A stretch of 64,000 nt of DNA, taken from contig NC_021184.1 of the NCBI RefSeq assembly GCF_000233715.2, forward strand, positions 2,256,001 through 2,320,000, in the 5' to 3' direction. Below the pieces are notes generated by a model. The model was not told where the DNA came from. It saw only the letters and a list, made by a program, of their open reading frames with translations, and searched no databases. Numbering within the stretch: the stretch's first letter is position 1; the number at the start of each line of letters is the position of its first letter. The stretch comes from Desulfoscipio gibsoniae DSM 7213 (GTDB taxonomy: Bacteria > Bacillota > Desulfotomaculia > Desulfotomaculales > Desulfallaceae). Made by a program: the position numbers and the translations under genes. Positions 1 to 7,915 of this stretch are shown here, piece after piece.

Positions 1-189
1 CATAAGTATTACCAGCGACAGTGTAATGCTGATGGTAAGAAAAATATCCAGTGCCAGCGGTGGCAGGGGAATTATTATCAGCAGCACAATCCCCAAAATG
101 GCAGCGGCAATTACTAAATCAGTATTATTTTTAACAAGCTGTCTAATGTTTGGCTGGGGATAAGTTGCCAACGTTATTTCCCCTTCCAT
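1..189 (-). CDS. flhA: Flagellar export gate protein FlhA, N-terminal part (cut by window edge)
   Basis: The first 63 codons of FlhA are visible. They give a short polar N-terminus followed by a hydrophobic stretch (VIAAAILGIVLLIIIPLPP), the first membrane segments of the type III export gate. FlhA forms the membrane ring with a cytoplasmic domain that docks chaperone-substrate complexes. The start is the ATG at 187-189, read leftward, preceded by a modest purine-rich site. It follows flhB by 32 bp in the same operon, the usual flhB-flhA order. The rest lies outside the window. Confidence 0.9.
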   Translation of the reverse strand, partial: MEGEITLATYPQPNIRQLVKNNTDLVIAAAILGIVLLIIIPLPPLALDIFLTISITLSLVILM

Positions 190-221
190 AGAAAATATTC
201 CTTGATCATACTTCCATGATT

Positions 222-1292
222 TTACCCTGTTTTATCCTTTAACCTGTAAACCATAGCTATTATCTCTGCGATGGCCTGGTAAAGTTCCACAGGTATCTCA
301 TGACCTAACTCCACGTTGTGGTATAGTGCGCGGGCTACCGGCGGATTTTCTACTACAGGTACGTTGTTTAAACGGGCCAGTTTTTTCATCACTTGCACAA
401 GTTCGCCCGCCCCTTTGGCTGTCAGCACCGGAGCCCCCATTTGCTGCTCATCATATTTGACAGCCGCTGCCACATGGGTAGGGTTGGTAATTACTACTGT
501 TGCTTTGGGTACTTCCTGGCGAATAGCATTCATAACTAATTCACGCTGCCTGCGGCGCAGCCAGGATTTTACCATTGGGTCTCCTTCAGTTTGTTTAAAT
601 TCGTCTTTAACTTCCTGCTTGGACATGCGCAGGTTCTTAATGTGCTCGTATTTTTGAAACAATAAGTCAAACACGGAGACAACAAAGAATGCCCCACCCC
701 CCGCAAATGCAGTTACCAGCATAGTATCGGCAATTAAAACCAGCAATTGAGCGGGGGTTTTAAAGTACATCAGCAACATTTCCGATAAGCGACCTTTAAC
801 TATGAAAAAAGCTGCTGTAGCCACTATAATTATTTTCAGTAAATTTTTTACCAGCTCAAATAAGCTGCGCCGGCTAAAAATCCTTTTAAAGCCTTCTATC
901 GGGTTAAGCCGCTCTAATTTTGGCTGCAAGACCTGCGGTGCAAACATAATACCTGTTTGTATAATATTAGCCGCCACTGCAGCTATAACAATTATAATAA
1001 ATACAGGTAACAGAATTAGGCTCATTTGCACTAAAAAACCAAATAGGTAATTAGGTAGGTTCTCTGCCGGTAAATCCATTGTTAAACTGTTACTAAAATA
1101 TTCAACTAAAAGATTTTGCATGGAAGAAATTATAGAATCTTTTATAAAAGCAATTAACGCCAGGGCAGATAACAAAATAACCGCTGCGCTAAAGTCCCGG
1201 CTTTTGGGAACCTGACCTTTCTTACGTGCCTCCCGTATTTTTCGCGGGGTTGGCGCTTCTGTTTTTTGCTGAGATGAATTATTGCCTGCCAT
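222..1292 (-). CDS. flhB: Flagellar export switch protein FlhB
   Basis: A 356-residue protein with a charged N-terminus carrying the FlhB signature TEAPTPRKIREARKKGQ, four hydrophobic segments between about residues 35 and 210, and a cytoplasmic domain with the autocleavage motif NPTH at about residues 270-273. In this family cleavage between N and P switches export from rod/hook to filament substrates. The intact NPTH implies a functional switch. Its ATG overlaps the fliR stop (TGATG), so the two are translationally coupled. A second, detached FlhB C-domain gene lies at 17698..17988. Confidence 0.97.
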   Translation of the reverse strand: MAGNNSSQQKTEAPTPRKIREARKKGQVPKSRDFSAAVILLSALALIAFIKDSIISSMQNLLVEYFSNSLTMDLPAENLPNYLFGFLVQMSLILLPVFIIIVIAAVAANIIQTGIMFAPQVLQPKLERLNPIEGFKRIFSRRSLFELVKNLLKIIIVATAAFFIVKGRLSEMLLMYFKTPAQLLVLIADTMLVTAFAGGGAFFVVSVFDLLFQKYEHIKNLRMSKQEVKDEFKQTEGDPMVKSWLRRRQRELVMNAIRQEVPKATVVITNPTHVAAAVKYDEQQMGAPVLTAKGAGELVQVMKKLARLNNVPVVENPPVARALYHNVELGHEIPVELYQAIAEIIAMVYRLKDKTG

Positions 1293-2059
1293 CAGGTCAT
1301 TCCCTTCAATAGAATTACGATATCCTCCTCAATAACCCCGCAGAGGGAATAGATAATGCGTACCAATACAGGTACCATTATACTGAGCGTAATTAAACCA
1401 AAAATAATTTTAATGGGAAAACCCAACATGAACACATTTATTTGGGGCGCAGTACGGGCTAATAAACCCAGCGTAACGTCGATTATCAGCATAACGGCTA
1501 TAATTGGAGCTGCAATTTGCACACCGATACTTATGGCCTGGGCAAAAGTTTTTATTAGATGCATAGCTGCGTTCCCGGTAACCACCGCCGAGTTTAACGG
1601 CACAACTTCAAAACTGCGCACAATAGCAGCTAAAATCATATGATGGCCGTCAAAGGCAAAAAGTACTGCCAACCCTAAAAGGTATATAAATCGTGAGATT
1701 ATGCCGGACATGGCTGAAGCCACCGGATCAAAAATCAGGCTCATAAAAAAACCAATTTGCATATCAATAAGGTTACCGGTAAACATCAGCGCGCTGAGCA
1801 CCAAATTGGCGACAAAACCCAAAGCCAGCCCTACCAGTACCTCCCGCACCAGGGCAAAAACATAATTCCAGCCGTCTATGGAATAATTAGGTATGGACAG
1901 GTATATAATCGGGAAAGTGATCAGGCTTATTAAAAGTGCCAGGCCAATCTTAACTATTCCCGGAATATTAGACATTGAGAACAAGGGTGCCGTAACCAAA
2001 AAAGCGGAAAGCCTGGCTAAAATAAGAAAGAATAAGGCCACTTGGTTAATATCCAGCAA
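1292..2059 (-). CDS. fliR: Flagellar export gate protein FliR
   Basis: A 255-residue, very hydrophobic protein with about six membrane segments, matching FliR of the FliPQR core gate that carries flagellar subunits across the membrane. The start is a TTG with an AAGGGG site about 9 bp upstream; no better ATG lies nearby. It sits between fliQ and flhB, as in most Firmicutes, and its stop codon overlaps the flhB start. Confidence 0.95.
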   Translation of the reverse strand: MLDINQVALFFLILARLSAFLVTAPLFSMSNIPGIVKIGLALLISLITFPIIYLSIPNYSIDGWNYVFALVREVLVGLALGFVANLVLSALMFTGNLIDMQIGFFMSLIFDPVASAMSGIISRFIYLLGLAVLFAFDGHHMILAAIVRSFEVVPLNSAVVTGNAAMHLIKTFAQAISIGVQIAAPIIAVMLIIDVTLGLLARTAPQINVFMLGFPIKIIFGLITLSIMVPVLVRIIYSLCGVIEEDIVILLKGMT

Positions 2060-2072
2060 TTTATGTTACCCC

Positions 2073-2342
2073 TTACCTGAGTATATCGGGAATCCGGTTG
2101 TATAAGCGGCTTGTAAAGTTTACCATTATCCTCGCGGTCCAGGGTGCCATTACAGCAAGCGTTAAAAAGACGGCGATTATCTTGGGCACGAAAGTCAATG
2201 ACTGTTCCTGTACCTGGGTGGCAGCTTGGAATATACTGATGACCAGCCCCACTATTAGGGAAACAGCCAGGGGAGGCAGCGCAACGATACACACGGTAAA
2301 AATAGCTTCCCTAACCAGTTCAATTATTAAAGTTTCGGTCAT
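2073..2342 (-). CDS. fliQ: Flagellar export gate protein FliQ
   Basis: An 89-residue protein with two hydrophobic helices (about residues 15-40 and 50-75) and the family-typical stretch ISIFQAATQVQEQSLTFVPK. FliQ packs around the FliP/FliR core of the export gate. The frame is open further upstream, but the ATG at 2342 is chosen because a GGGGGAG site lies at the right distance and the protein then has the usual length. It follows fliP by 11 bp. Confidence 0.95.
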   Translation of the reverse strand: MTETLIIELVREAIFTVCIVALPPLAVSLIVGLVISIFQAATQVQEQSLTFVPKIIAVFLTLAVMAPWTARIMVNFTSRLYNRIPDILR

Positions 2343-2353
2343 ATAATCTCCCC

Positions 2354-3112
2354 CTAAAAACTCTCCACCAGCGTTTTGACCACCAGATACCACCCGTCTA
2401 CCATAACAAAAAGTAATATTTTAAACGGCAACGAAATCATTACCGGCGGCAGCATAAACATACCCATGGACATCAAGGTACTGGCCACAACCATATCGAT
2501 AACCAGAAACGGTATATATATCATAAAGCCTATTTGAAAGGCCGTTTTCAACTCGCTGATTACATATGCCGGTATTAAAACAACTGCCGACACATCCTGC
2601 CTATTTTCAGGTTTTTCTGTACCGGATAATTTAATAAACAAGGCCAAGTCTTTTTCTCTGGTTTGCTTGAGCATGAACGATCGCAAAGGACTATATGCTT
2701 TATCCCAGGCTTGCTGTTGTGATATTTGATTATCCAGGTATGGTTGTATAGCTTCTTCATTTATTTGTCCGGCCACAGGCGTCATGATAAATACAGTGAG
2801 AAAAAGAGCCAAGCCAATAATCACCTGGTTTGGAGGTGTTTGCTGCGTACCCAAGGCGCTGCGCAGTAGTGATAAGACGACTATGATCCGGGTAAAACTG
2901 GTCATCATCAATAAAAAGGCCGGCACCAGGGAAAGCAAGGTTAACATTATTAATATTTTTATACTGTTAACAACTTGTATCGGCTCTTCTGTAGGTTGAA
3001 TATTTAAATCAACACCCGGTAAGGGTGCTGCCAATGCCGGTTCAATAAGGTTCAAAAAAAGTCCGATAAAAGATATCAGGGTAATAATTATAAGTCCTTT
3101 TCTAAGTTGCAT
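2354..3112 (-). CDS. fliP: Flagellar export gate protein FliP
   Basis: A 252-residue FliP with a cleavable-type signal peptide (hydrophobic core at residues 8-28) and four later membrane helices. The family motifs MMTSFTRIIVVLSLLR and ALFLTVFIMTPV are present. FliP forms the pentameric core of the export gate. A GGCGGGA site precedes the ATG. It lies between fliO and fliQ. Confidence 0.97.
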   Translation of the reverse strand: MQLRKGLIIITLISFIGLFLNLIEPALAAPLPGVDLNIQPTEEPIQVVNSIKILIMLTLLSLVPAFLLMMTSFTRIIVVLSLLRSALGTQQTPPNQVIIGLALFLTVFIMTPVAGQINEEAIQPYLDNQISQQQAWDKAYSPLRSFMLKQTREKDLALFIKLSGTEKPENRQDVSAVVLIPAYVISELKTAFQIGFMIYIPFLVIDMVVASTLMSMGMFMLPPVMISLPFKILLFVMVDGWYLVVKTLVESF

Positions 3113-3127
3113 CGTTATTGTCCCGCC

Positions 3128-3457
3128 TTATGGCTTTTGCTTATTAAATAACTGACTAAATTTCCATTCCGGCAAAGTAGATTCAATTTCCTCAGGTAAT
3201 TCATCCATTTCCTTGACCAGGATAATGCTTCCCTCCCGGTGTGCAAAAAGCAAATATTTTTTTCCCACCTGAACCAGGGTAAGCCCGCTTTTAGGACCCA
3301 GGGATAACTGTTCTAAAGCACGCATTCTTCTGGAAACATGCGTGAATGGCATCTTCATACGGCTAAAGCCGAACTTTACAGTCAGATATGCCAATCCACA
3401 AATAAGTGGTAATAAAAAAATTATCCGAACCAGCGCAGCAATAATATCCCTATCCAT
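3128..3457 (-). CDS. fliO: Flagellar biosynthesis protein FliO/FliZ-like
   Basis: About 109 residues: one membrane helix near the N-terminus (residues 6-25) and a small cytoplasmic domain with the FliO-type stretch LEQLSLGPKSGLTLVQVGKKYLL (shown in part; residues about 43-65). FliO helps FliP assemble into the export gate. The open frame extends about 28 codons upstream, but the ATG at 3457 overlaps the upstream fliN-like gene by 8 bp, typical of a coupled operon, and puts the helix at the N-terminus. Confidence 0.85.
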   Translation of the reverse strand: MDRDIIAALVRIIFLLPLICGLAYLTVKFGFSRMKMPFTHVSRRMRALEQLSLGPKSGLTLVQVGKKYLLFAHREGSIILVKEMDELPEEIESTLPEWKFSQLFNKQKP

Positions 3458-3845
3458 TTTTACGATCCTTGTCCTGATGTGAACCGGTGGAATATTTGGG
3501 GTTATTGATCCGGTCCACACGGATCCCCAAGTTATTCCCAATTATAATAACCTCACCACGAGCAAAACTTTGACCGTTCACTTTGAGGTTGACAGTTTCC
3601 CCGGCAGCCTTTTCCAACTCAATAACCATACCCTCTTTCATGTTTAAAACTTCTTTAACAGTAAGGGGGGCTTGCCCCAGTTCGGCCAATATATCTACGG
3701 TAAGATCTTGGAAATAATCTATAGATAGATTTGCTTGAGGCAGCACGGTCTGTACCTGTAATTCAGGATATTTAACTTTTTTTATTGTGGTTTCCCGCTT
3801 GTTTAATTTACCAAGGAAATCGTCCAGATCGTTTTGAGAAAGCAT
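3450..3845 (-). CDS. fliN: Short flagellar switch protein, FliN/FliY-like with FliM-type N-terminal motif
   Basis: A 131-residue protein. Residues about 45-115 form a SpoA (FliN C-terminal) domain with the signatures ILAELGQAPLTVKEVLNM and GEVIIIGNNLGIRV. This builds the C-ring that sets motor direction. The N-terminus LSQNDLDDFL resembles the LSQ-EIDALL motif with which FliM and Bacillus FliY bind CheY-P, but the CheC-like middle domain of FliY is absent. The adjacent fliL is followed directly by this gene, so fliM, normally here, is missing from the locus. Confidence 0.85.
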   Translation of the reverse strand: MLSQNDLDDFLGKLNKRETTIKKVKYPELQVQTVLPQANLSIDYFQDLTVDILAELGQAPLTVKEVLNMKEGMVIELEKAAGETVNLKVNGQSFARGEVIIIGNNLGIRVDRINNPKYSTGSHQDKDRKNG

Positions 3846-3863
3846 TTTGTCCCCCCTCTTAAA

Positions 3864-4367
3864 CTATTGAACTATGTATTGGGTAAAAATGACATTCTTT
3901 ATAACTTTTTCATCAAACCGGTTATTAATGTTAATTATTAGTTCTTCTTTTAAGTTTTCAGATGCATTTGGCGGGCTGACCTCAGCCAAAGTTTTATTAC
4001 GTAAAGTAAGCAAGGTTGCTTCGATTATATGGGATTTTCCCTCGCTAACAAGTTTTTCAAATTCTTTTTCTTTCGGATATTCAATAGTAATTTTTGTCTT
4101 TAAATAGTGATTGTCCGGACCTGATAAGTTAACCACCATATCCCCTAGATCCGTGCTGGTTAAGGTAATATTCTCCGCTTGTTTCTCTTTGGATAAGAAA
4201 TTTTGATTACCGCCGCTTTCAAAAAATTTAAAGTATCCAATAATTACACCTATACCAACCAAAAGAACAACAAGCATCATTGCCAGCATTATTTTTAAGC
4301 TTATCAGCCCCGTTTTTTCGGCAAAGGATTTATTCTTTTTATCCTTATCCGGTTTTACCAAAGCCAT
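3864..4367 (-). CDS. fliL: Flagellar basal-body-associated protein FliL
   Basis: A 167-residue protein: short cytoplasmic tail, one membrane helix at about residues 24-46, and an extracytoplasmic domain with the FliL pattern VVNLSGPDNHYLKTKITIEY. The C-terminal RFDEKVIKNVIFTQYIVQ is also typical. FliL surrounds the stator-rotor contact and modulates stator activity. The SD GGGGTGAGG precedes the ATG. It is first after a strong hairpin that separates it from the hook gene. Confidence 0.92.
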   Translation of the reverse strand: MALVKPDKDKKNKSFAEKTGLISLKIMLAMMLVVLLVGIGVIIGYFKFFESGGNQNFLSKEKQAENITLTSTDLGDMVVNLSGPDNHYLKTKITIEYPKEKEFEKLVSEGKSHIIEATLLTLRNKTLAEVSPPNASENLKEELIININNRFDEKVIKNVIFTQYIVQ

Positions 4368-4402
4368 TTTCTACCTCACCCCAGCTTAATAGATGTTTCC
4401 CG

Positions 4403-4443
4403 AGATATTTCCCGCACGCGTTAAAAGCGCGCGGGAAATATCT
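4403..4443 (-). repeat. Intra-operon hairpin between the hook gene and fliL
   Basis: A 13-bp perfect inverted repeat (AGATATTTCCCGC and its complement) with a further GC-rich inner stem, lying in the 82-bp gap between the hook gene and fliL. No T-run follows on the minus strand, so it is not a normal intrinsic terminator. It could stabilise the abundant hook mRNA or cause partial termination. Function is inferred from position only. Confidence 0.6.
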
Positions 4444-4449
4444 ATCAAG

Positions 4450-5994
4450 TTATCTCTTAAGGTTTAACAATTCTTCCAACATGGTATCGGATACAGTTAT
4501 TGTCCTGGCACTTGCCTGGTAACCACGCTGAGTGGTAATCATGTTGGTGAATTCATCGGTTAGGTTAACGTTAGACATTTCCAGATAACAGGAATTAATT
4601 TTGCAATCTGCATTGAGAGTTGTCATATCTGTATAATTCGAAAGTTCTTCTCCGGAAGAAGGCGTTTCCCGATACAGATTTTCACCTACTCTTTCCAAAC
4701 CTTCAAAGTTATTGAACATAGCTATTCCTATTGACTCACCGCCACCGATATCAGCAGGAGTGGAGCTGCCGTTAACGTATATCTTACCTTGTTCATCAAT
4801 AATAATAGAAGTAATTTTAGATGAACCTGGCGGAACAGGAGATTCACCGGGTGTAATAGTAGTTACTCCACCCGTAACCGCGCCGGACTGTACTGTTGGA
4901 CGCAACGAGGAATAATAACCGCTTTGCTGGGATAATGTAATCTTAGCTTCCGGTGCAACACCGATTGTTGGTGGGGGTGTTTCAACACGATCTATATTAA
5001 TAGGAGTAGTGGTATCTTTGTCCTCAAAATCAACTGTCGGCGCCACTGGGTCGCCCACATTTTGTGTTATTGTTAATGTACCCGCACTAGGAGTAAATAC
5101 ATAATTATCAAATAAACCACTAGCACTTAATGCTGATGCAAGATTTGCTATAGCGTTATCTAAAGAAGCATCAGTTGTAAATTCATGATCACCAGGGGGT
5201 GTGTTACCAGTAGCAACAAACTCTTCCCCATCAATAGTTATACTATCACCAGCTTCAAAATTTCCAGTAAATTTATAAGCATACACGCCCTGCACACCAG
5301 GATCAAAATTATCTGTATTGACACTGTATTTGTCTTTTAGATCAGCATTACCTTCTATGGCCGATTTCAAATTCTCTAATGTTATTTTGAAATTCTCCAA
5401 TATTGTTTTAGTACTATCATTAGAAATTTTAAATTCATTATCGTTAAGTACATTATTTACTGCTGTAAATTGTACCCCATCAATTGTTATAGTATCACCA
5501 TCAGCAAAACCGGTGCTATCAATTGCAAATTCATATTTCCCTGCAGTGCCATTTGATCCTGGTGTGGGAGTAACATTGATTCGAATCTCCTCACCTTTAT
5601 TGTCACATACCCGCAAGCCATTGGAGTTAACCAATCTATTATCTTCGGTTAAATAAAATATACCGTCCCTGGACAGGAACCTTTCACCTTTGTCATTTTG
5701 CAAAACAAACATGCCGTTACCGTCGATGGCCAGGTCCAAAGTTCTACCCGTACTTTGCGAAGGCCCGGTTGTAAAATCATTGGTTATACCGCTTACTGAC
5801 ATACCGGTACCCACCTGAGCTGCGTTTTTACTCTCATCACCGGAACGAATGGTTTGGTACAATGTATCCTCAAAATTCACCCTACCGGATTTATATCCAG
5901 TGGTATTAACGTTGGCAATATTATTACCCACCACATCCATGCGGATTTGGTGGTTTTTCATGCCTGAAACACCACTATATAGGGAACGAATCAT
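4450..5994 (-). CDS. flgE: Flagellar hook protein FlgE (with duplicated insert)
   Basis: A 514-residue hook/rod family protein. The N-terminal rod motif (SGVSGMKNHQIRMDVVGNNI, residues 8-27), the LDLAIDGNGMFVL motif near residue 86, and a C-terminal helix ending in ITTQRGYQASARTITVSD mark the FlgE/F/G family. The length and position after flgD favour the hook protein. Residues about 163-225 and 247-312 are two versions of one module (DxITIDGxxFxA... then an amphipathic stretch and TITQ), making a duplicated variable domain exposed on the hook. The ATG has an ideal AGGAGGAAATATAG site. Confidence 0.9.
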   Translation of the reverse strand: MIRSLYSGVSGMKNHQIRMDVVGNNIANVNTTGYKSGRVNFEDTLYQTIRSGDESKNAAQVGTGMSVSGITNDFTTGPSQSTGRTLDLAIDGNGMFVLQNDKGERFLSRDGIFYLTEDNRLVNSNGLRVCDNKGEEIRINVTPTPGSNGTAGKYEFAIDSTGFADGDTITIDGVQFTAVNNVLNDNEFKISNDSTKTILENFKITLENLKSAIEGNADLKDKYSVNTDNFDPGVQGVYAYKFTGNFEAGDSITIDGEEFVATGNTPPGDHEFTTDASLDNAIANLASALSASGLFDNYVFTPSAGTLTITQNVGDPVAPTVDFEDKDTTTPINIDRVETPPPTIGVAPEAKITLSQQSGYYSSLRPTVQSGAVTGGVTTITPGESPVPPGSSKITSIIIDEQGKIYVNGSSTPADIGGGESIGIAMFNNFEGLERVGENLYRETPSSGEELSNYTDMTTLNADCKINSCYLEMSNVNLTDEFTNMITTQRGYQASARTITVSDTMLEELLNLKR

Positions 5995-6022
5995 CTATAT
6001 TTCCTCCTATTTCTTAGATTTT

Positions 6023-6778
6023 TTAACGCTTTAATTCAATAATCCCCTGCAGCACTTCGTCCGCTGTGGTAAATACTTTGGCATTAGCCTGGAAACCACG
6101 CTGGGTGACAATAAGATCGGTCATTTCATTTGTTAATTCAGTGTTGGACATCTCCAGTGCTCCGGAACGAATTACTCCCAATCCTTCTTCCCCCGGTTCA
6201 CCTGCCAATCGCTCACCGGATGCTTCGTTATCCGAGTATAAATTGTCTCCAACCTTGGTTAAGCCCGATAAATTGGTAAAATTAAACAGGCCTATTATAT
6301 CGTTTGTGCTTTCTTTACCTACAAAAATTTCCCCGTTTTGATTTATTTGAACTTCCTCCAGGTCATCATTATCAATTTGTATTTCGGACTCACCATCATC
6401 AACTACTCTAAGTCCGGAGGAATTAACGAGGTATCCCTCCGCATCCAAATGAAATGACCCGTCCCTGGTAAACTTTAACTCATCATTATCATCAATAACG
6501 CCAAAGAAACCGTTACCGTCAATAGCAAGATCCAGATTTCTACCGGTGGGCTGAATTACTCCCTGCGTAAAATTATTGGATATTTCTGATACGGCTACAC
6601 CATTACCTGACTGACAAAACCTATTGGATTCCCTGGCCAGGTAAAGCATGTCTTTAAAGTTCGCCCGTCCCGACTTAAAGCCGGTGGTATTAACATTGGC
6701 GATGTTATTGCTAATTACATCCAAGCGAAGCTGATGTTTGGAAATTCCTGATACCGATATACCCATGGAAGGAATCAT
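6023..6778 (-). CDS. Flagellar hook-basal body protein (FlgE/FlgF/FlgG family, short form)
   Basis: A 251-residue protein with the same fold signatures as its downstream neighbour: N-terminal ISKHQLRLDVISNNIANVNT, central LDLAIDGNGFFGV, C-terminal ELTNEMTDLIVTQRGFQANA. It lacks the long middle insert and has normal FlgF/FlgG length, so it may be a distal rod protein or a second hook-like subunit. The SD AGGAGG precedes the ATG. The paralogue lies 28 bp downstream. The exact subfamily cannot be settled by eye. Confidence 0.85.
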   Translation of the reverse strand: MIPSMGISVSGISKHQLRLDVISNNIANVNTTGFKSGRANFKDMLYLARESNRFCQSGNGVAVSEISNNFTQGVIQPTGRNLDLAIDGNGFFGVIDDNDELKFTRDGSFHLDAEGYLVNSSGLRVVDDGESEIQIDNDDLEEVQINQNGEIFVGKESTNDIIGLFNFTNLSGLTKVGDNLYSDNEASGERLAGEPGEEGLGVIRSGALEMSNTELTNEMTDLIVTQRGFQANAKVFTTADEVLQGIIELKR

Positions 6779-6852
6779 CTTCTATCCTCCTACTCAAATA
6801 AATCGCTTCTTTCGTTCAGCGATTTACAGCATCCTTTAAAAGGTCCTGCTGC

Positions 6853-7239
6853 TTATTTAATAATTACGGCGCTATCAATATTAGTAAAAACATGCTCCTT
6901 CATAGATACTTCATCCATCGCAGATATCACCGTACGGTTTTTAACACTTACTATTAAAGCCAACTCTCCGTGAATTAACAAAGAATTACGGGCACCCTTA
7001 TTTTCCGCTTTATTTATAGCATTATTGATCTTGTGCCAATCAGTTTGGTTAAGTACTATATTCCTTTCAATCATCCGTTGTTTAGCATGAGCGGAAAGTT
7101 TAACTTGCTTTGCATCAGTCAGACTTTGAGATAAATAATCCTGGAAGCTTTCTATTTGTTTACCGGGTGACGTTGTTTTTGTCGTACAAGTATTCTGAAT
7201 TACCGGCTCCGGTACAATATGTACCCCTTTTATGAGCAT
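6853..7239 (-). CDS. Flagellar operon protein, TIGR02530-like
   Basis: About 128 residues. The conserved part (LSAHAKQRMIERNIVLNQTD, then KAENKGARNSLLI and a C-terminal SAVIIK) matches the small protein found between flgD and the hook gene in many Firmicutes, annotated as flagellar operon protein TIGR02530. Its biochemical role is not established; position suggests hook assembly. The ATG at 7239 has an AGGTGA site 5 bp upstream and is preferred to a GTG nine bases further out. Confidence 0.8.
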   Translation of the reverse strand: MLIKGVHIVPEPVIQNTCTTKTTSPGKQIESFQDYLSQSLTDAKQVKLSAHAKQRMIERNIVLNQTDWHKINNAINKAENKGARNSLLIHGELALIVSVKNRTVISAMDEVSMKEHVFTNIDSAVIIK

Positions 7240-7254
7240 TTGTTTCACCTGGCC

Positions 7255-7902
7255 TTATTCTGTCGTCCCATCTTCAGCTGCCGGCGTTGGTTCTATTATT
7301 CGTCCAACTTCAATTAACTGATCCATACCATAGGTTCTACCATTTACTTGTATAAGTGATTGGCCATTTTGGATAAGCACTTTTTCTACCAGCCCGGAAA
7401 TTTCCTCATTATCATGCCTAACTTTTACCAAACGATCAACTAATAAAGCATTTGACAGAAAATCCGAAGTTTCATTACCGGCAACTTGGATAATCTGTTC
7501 CAGGCTATACAATGGGCCGTTTGGGTTATTGTCAATGTAAAAATATGGTTTTTGATCGTCGAATAGAATACCACCCACCTGACCTGAAATAATTTTTTCT
7601 TTGTCTTCACTTAATACTGTAACATTTTTCCCAAGGAGGTTATAATAGTTGGCCGTTTCATACCTGGATGCCATGCTATCCATACTCCGGCTGACATTGT
7701 ACATCTGTTCCATGCTGGCCATTTGGGAAAGTTGGCTAATAAAAGCGGAACTATCCTGGGGGTTCATTGGATCCTGGTATTGCATTTGAGCCACTAAAAT
7801 TTTTAGAAATATATCCGGGTCGGCCATGCTCTGGGGTGGATTTTTTACTTCATTGTCACTTGGCAGGTAATAATCGTTTTTTATGCTAATTGGATCGGTC
7901 AT
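7255..7902 (-). CDS. flgD: Hook cap/scaffold protein FlgD
   Basis: About 215 residues. The N-terminal FlgD core is clear (FLKILVAQMQYQDPMNPQDS, then SQMASMEQMYNVSRSMDSM), followed by a beta-rich region and a C-terminal regulatory segment. FlgD caps the growing hook. The ATG at 7902 is chosen because AGGAGGATAAT directly precedes it; the frame also opens seven codons upstream, overlapping the end of fliK. Confidence 0.93.
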   Translation of the reverse strand: MTDPISIKNDYYLPSDNEVKNPPQSMADPDIFLKILVAQMQYQDPMNPQDSSAFISQLSQMASMEQMYNVSRSMDSMASRYETANYYNLLGKNVTVLSEDKEKIISGQVGGILFDDQKPYFYIDNNPNGPLYSLEQIIQVAGNETSDFLSNALLVDRLVKVRHDNEEISGLVEKVLIQNGQSLIQVNGRTYGMDQLIEVGRIIEPTPAAEDGTTE

Positions 7903-7915
7903 ATTATCCTCCTTC

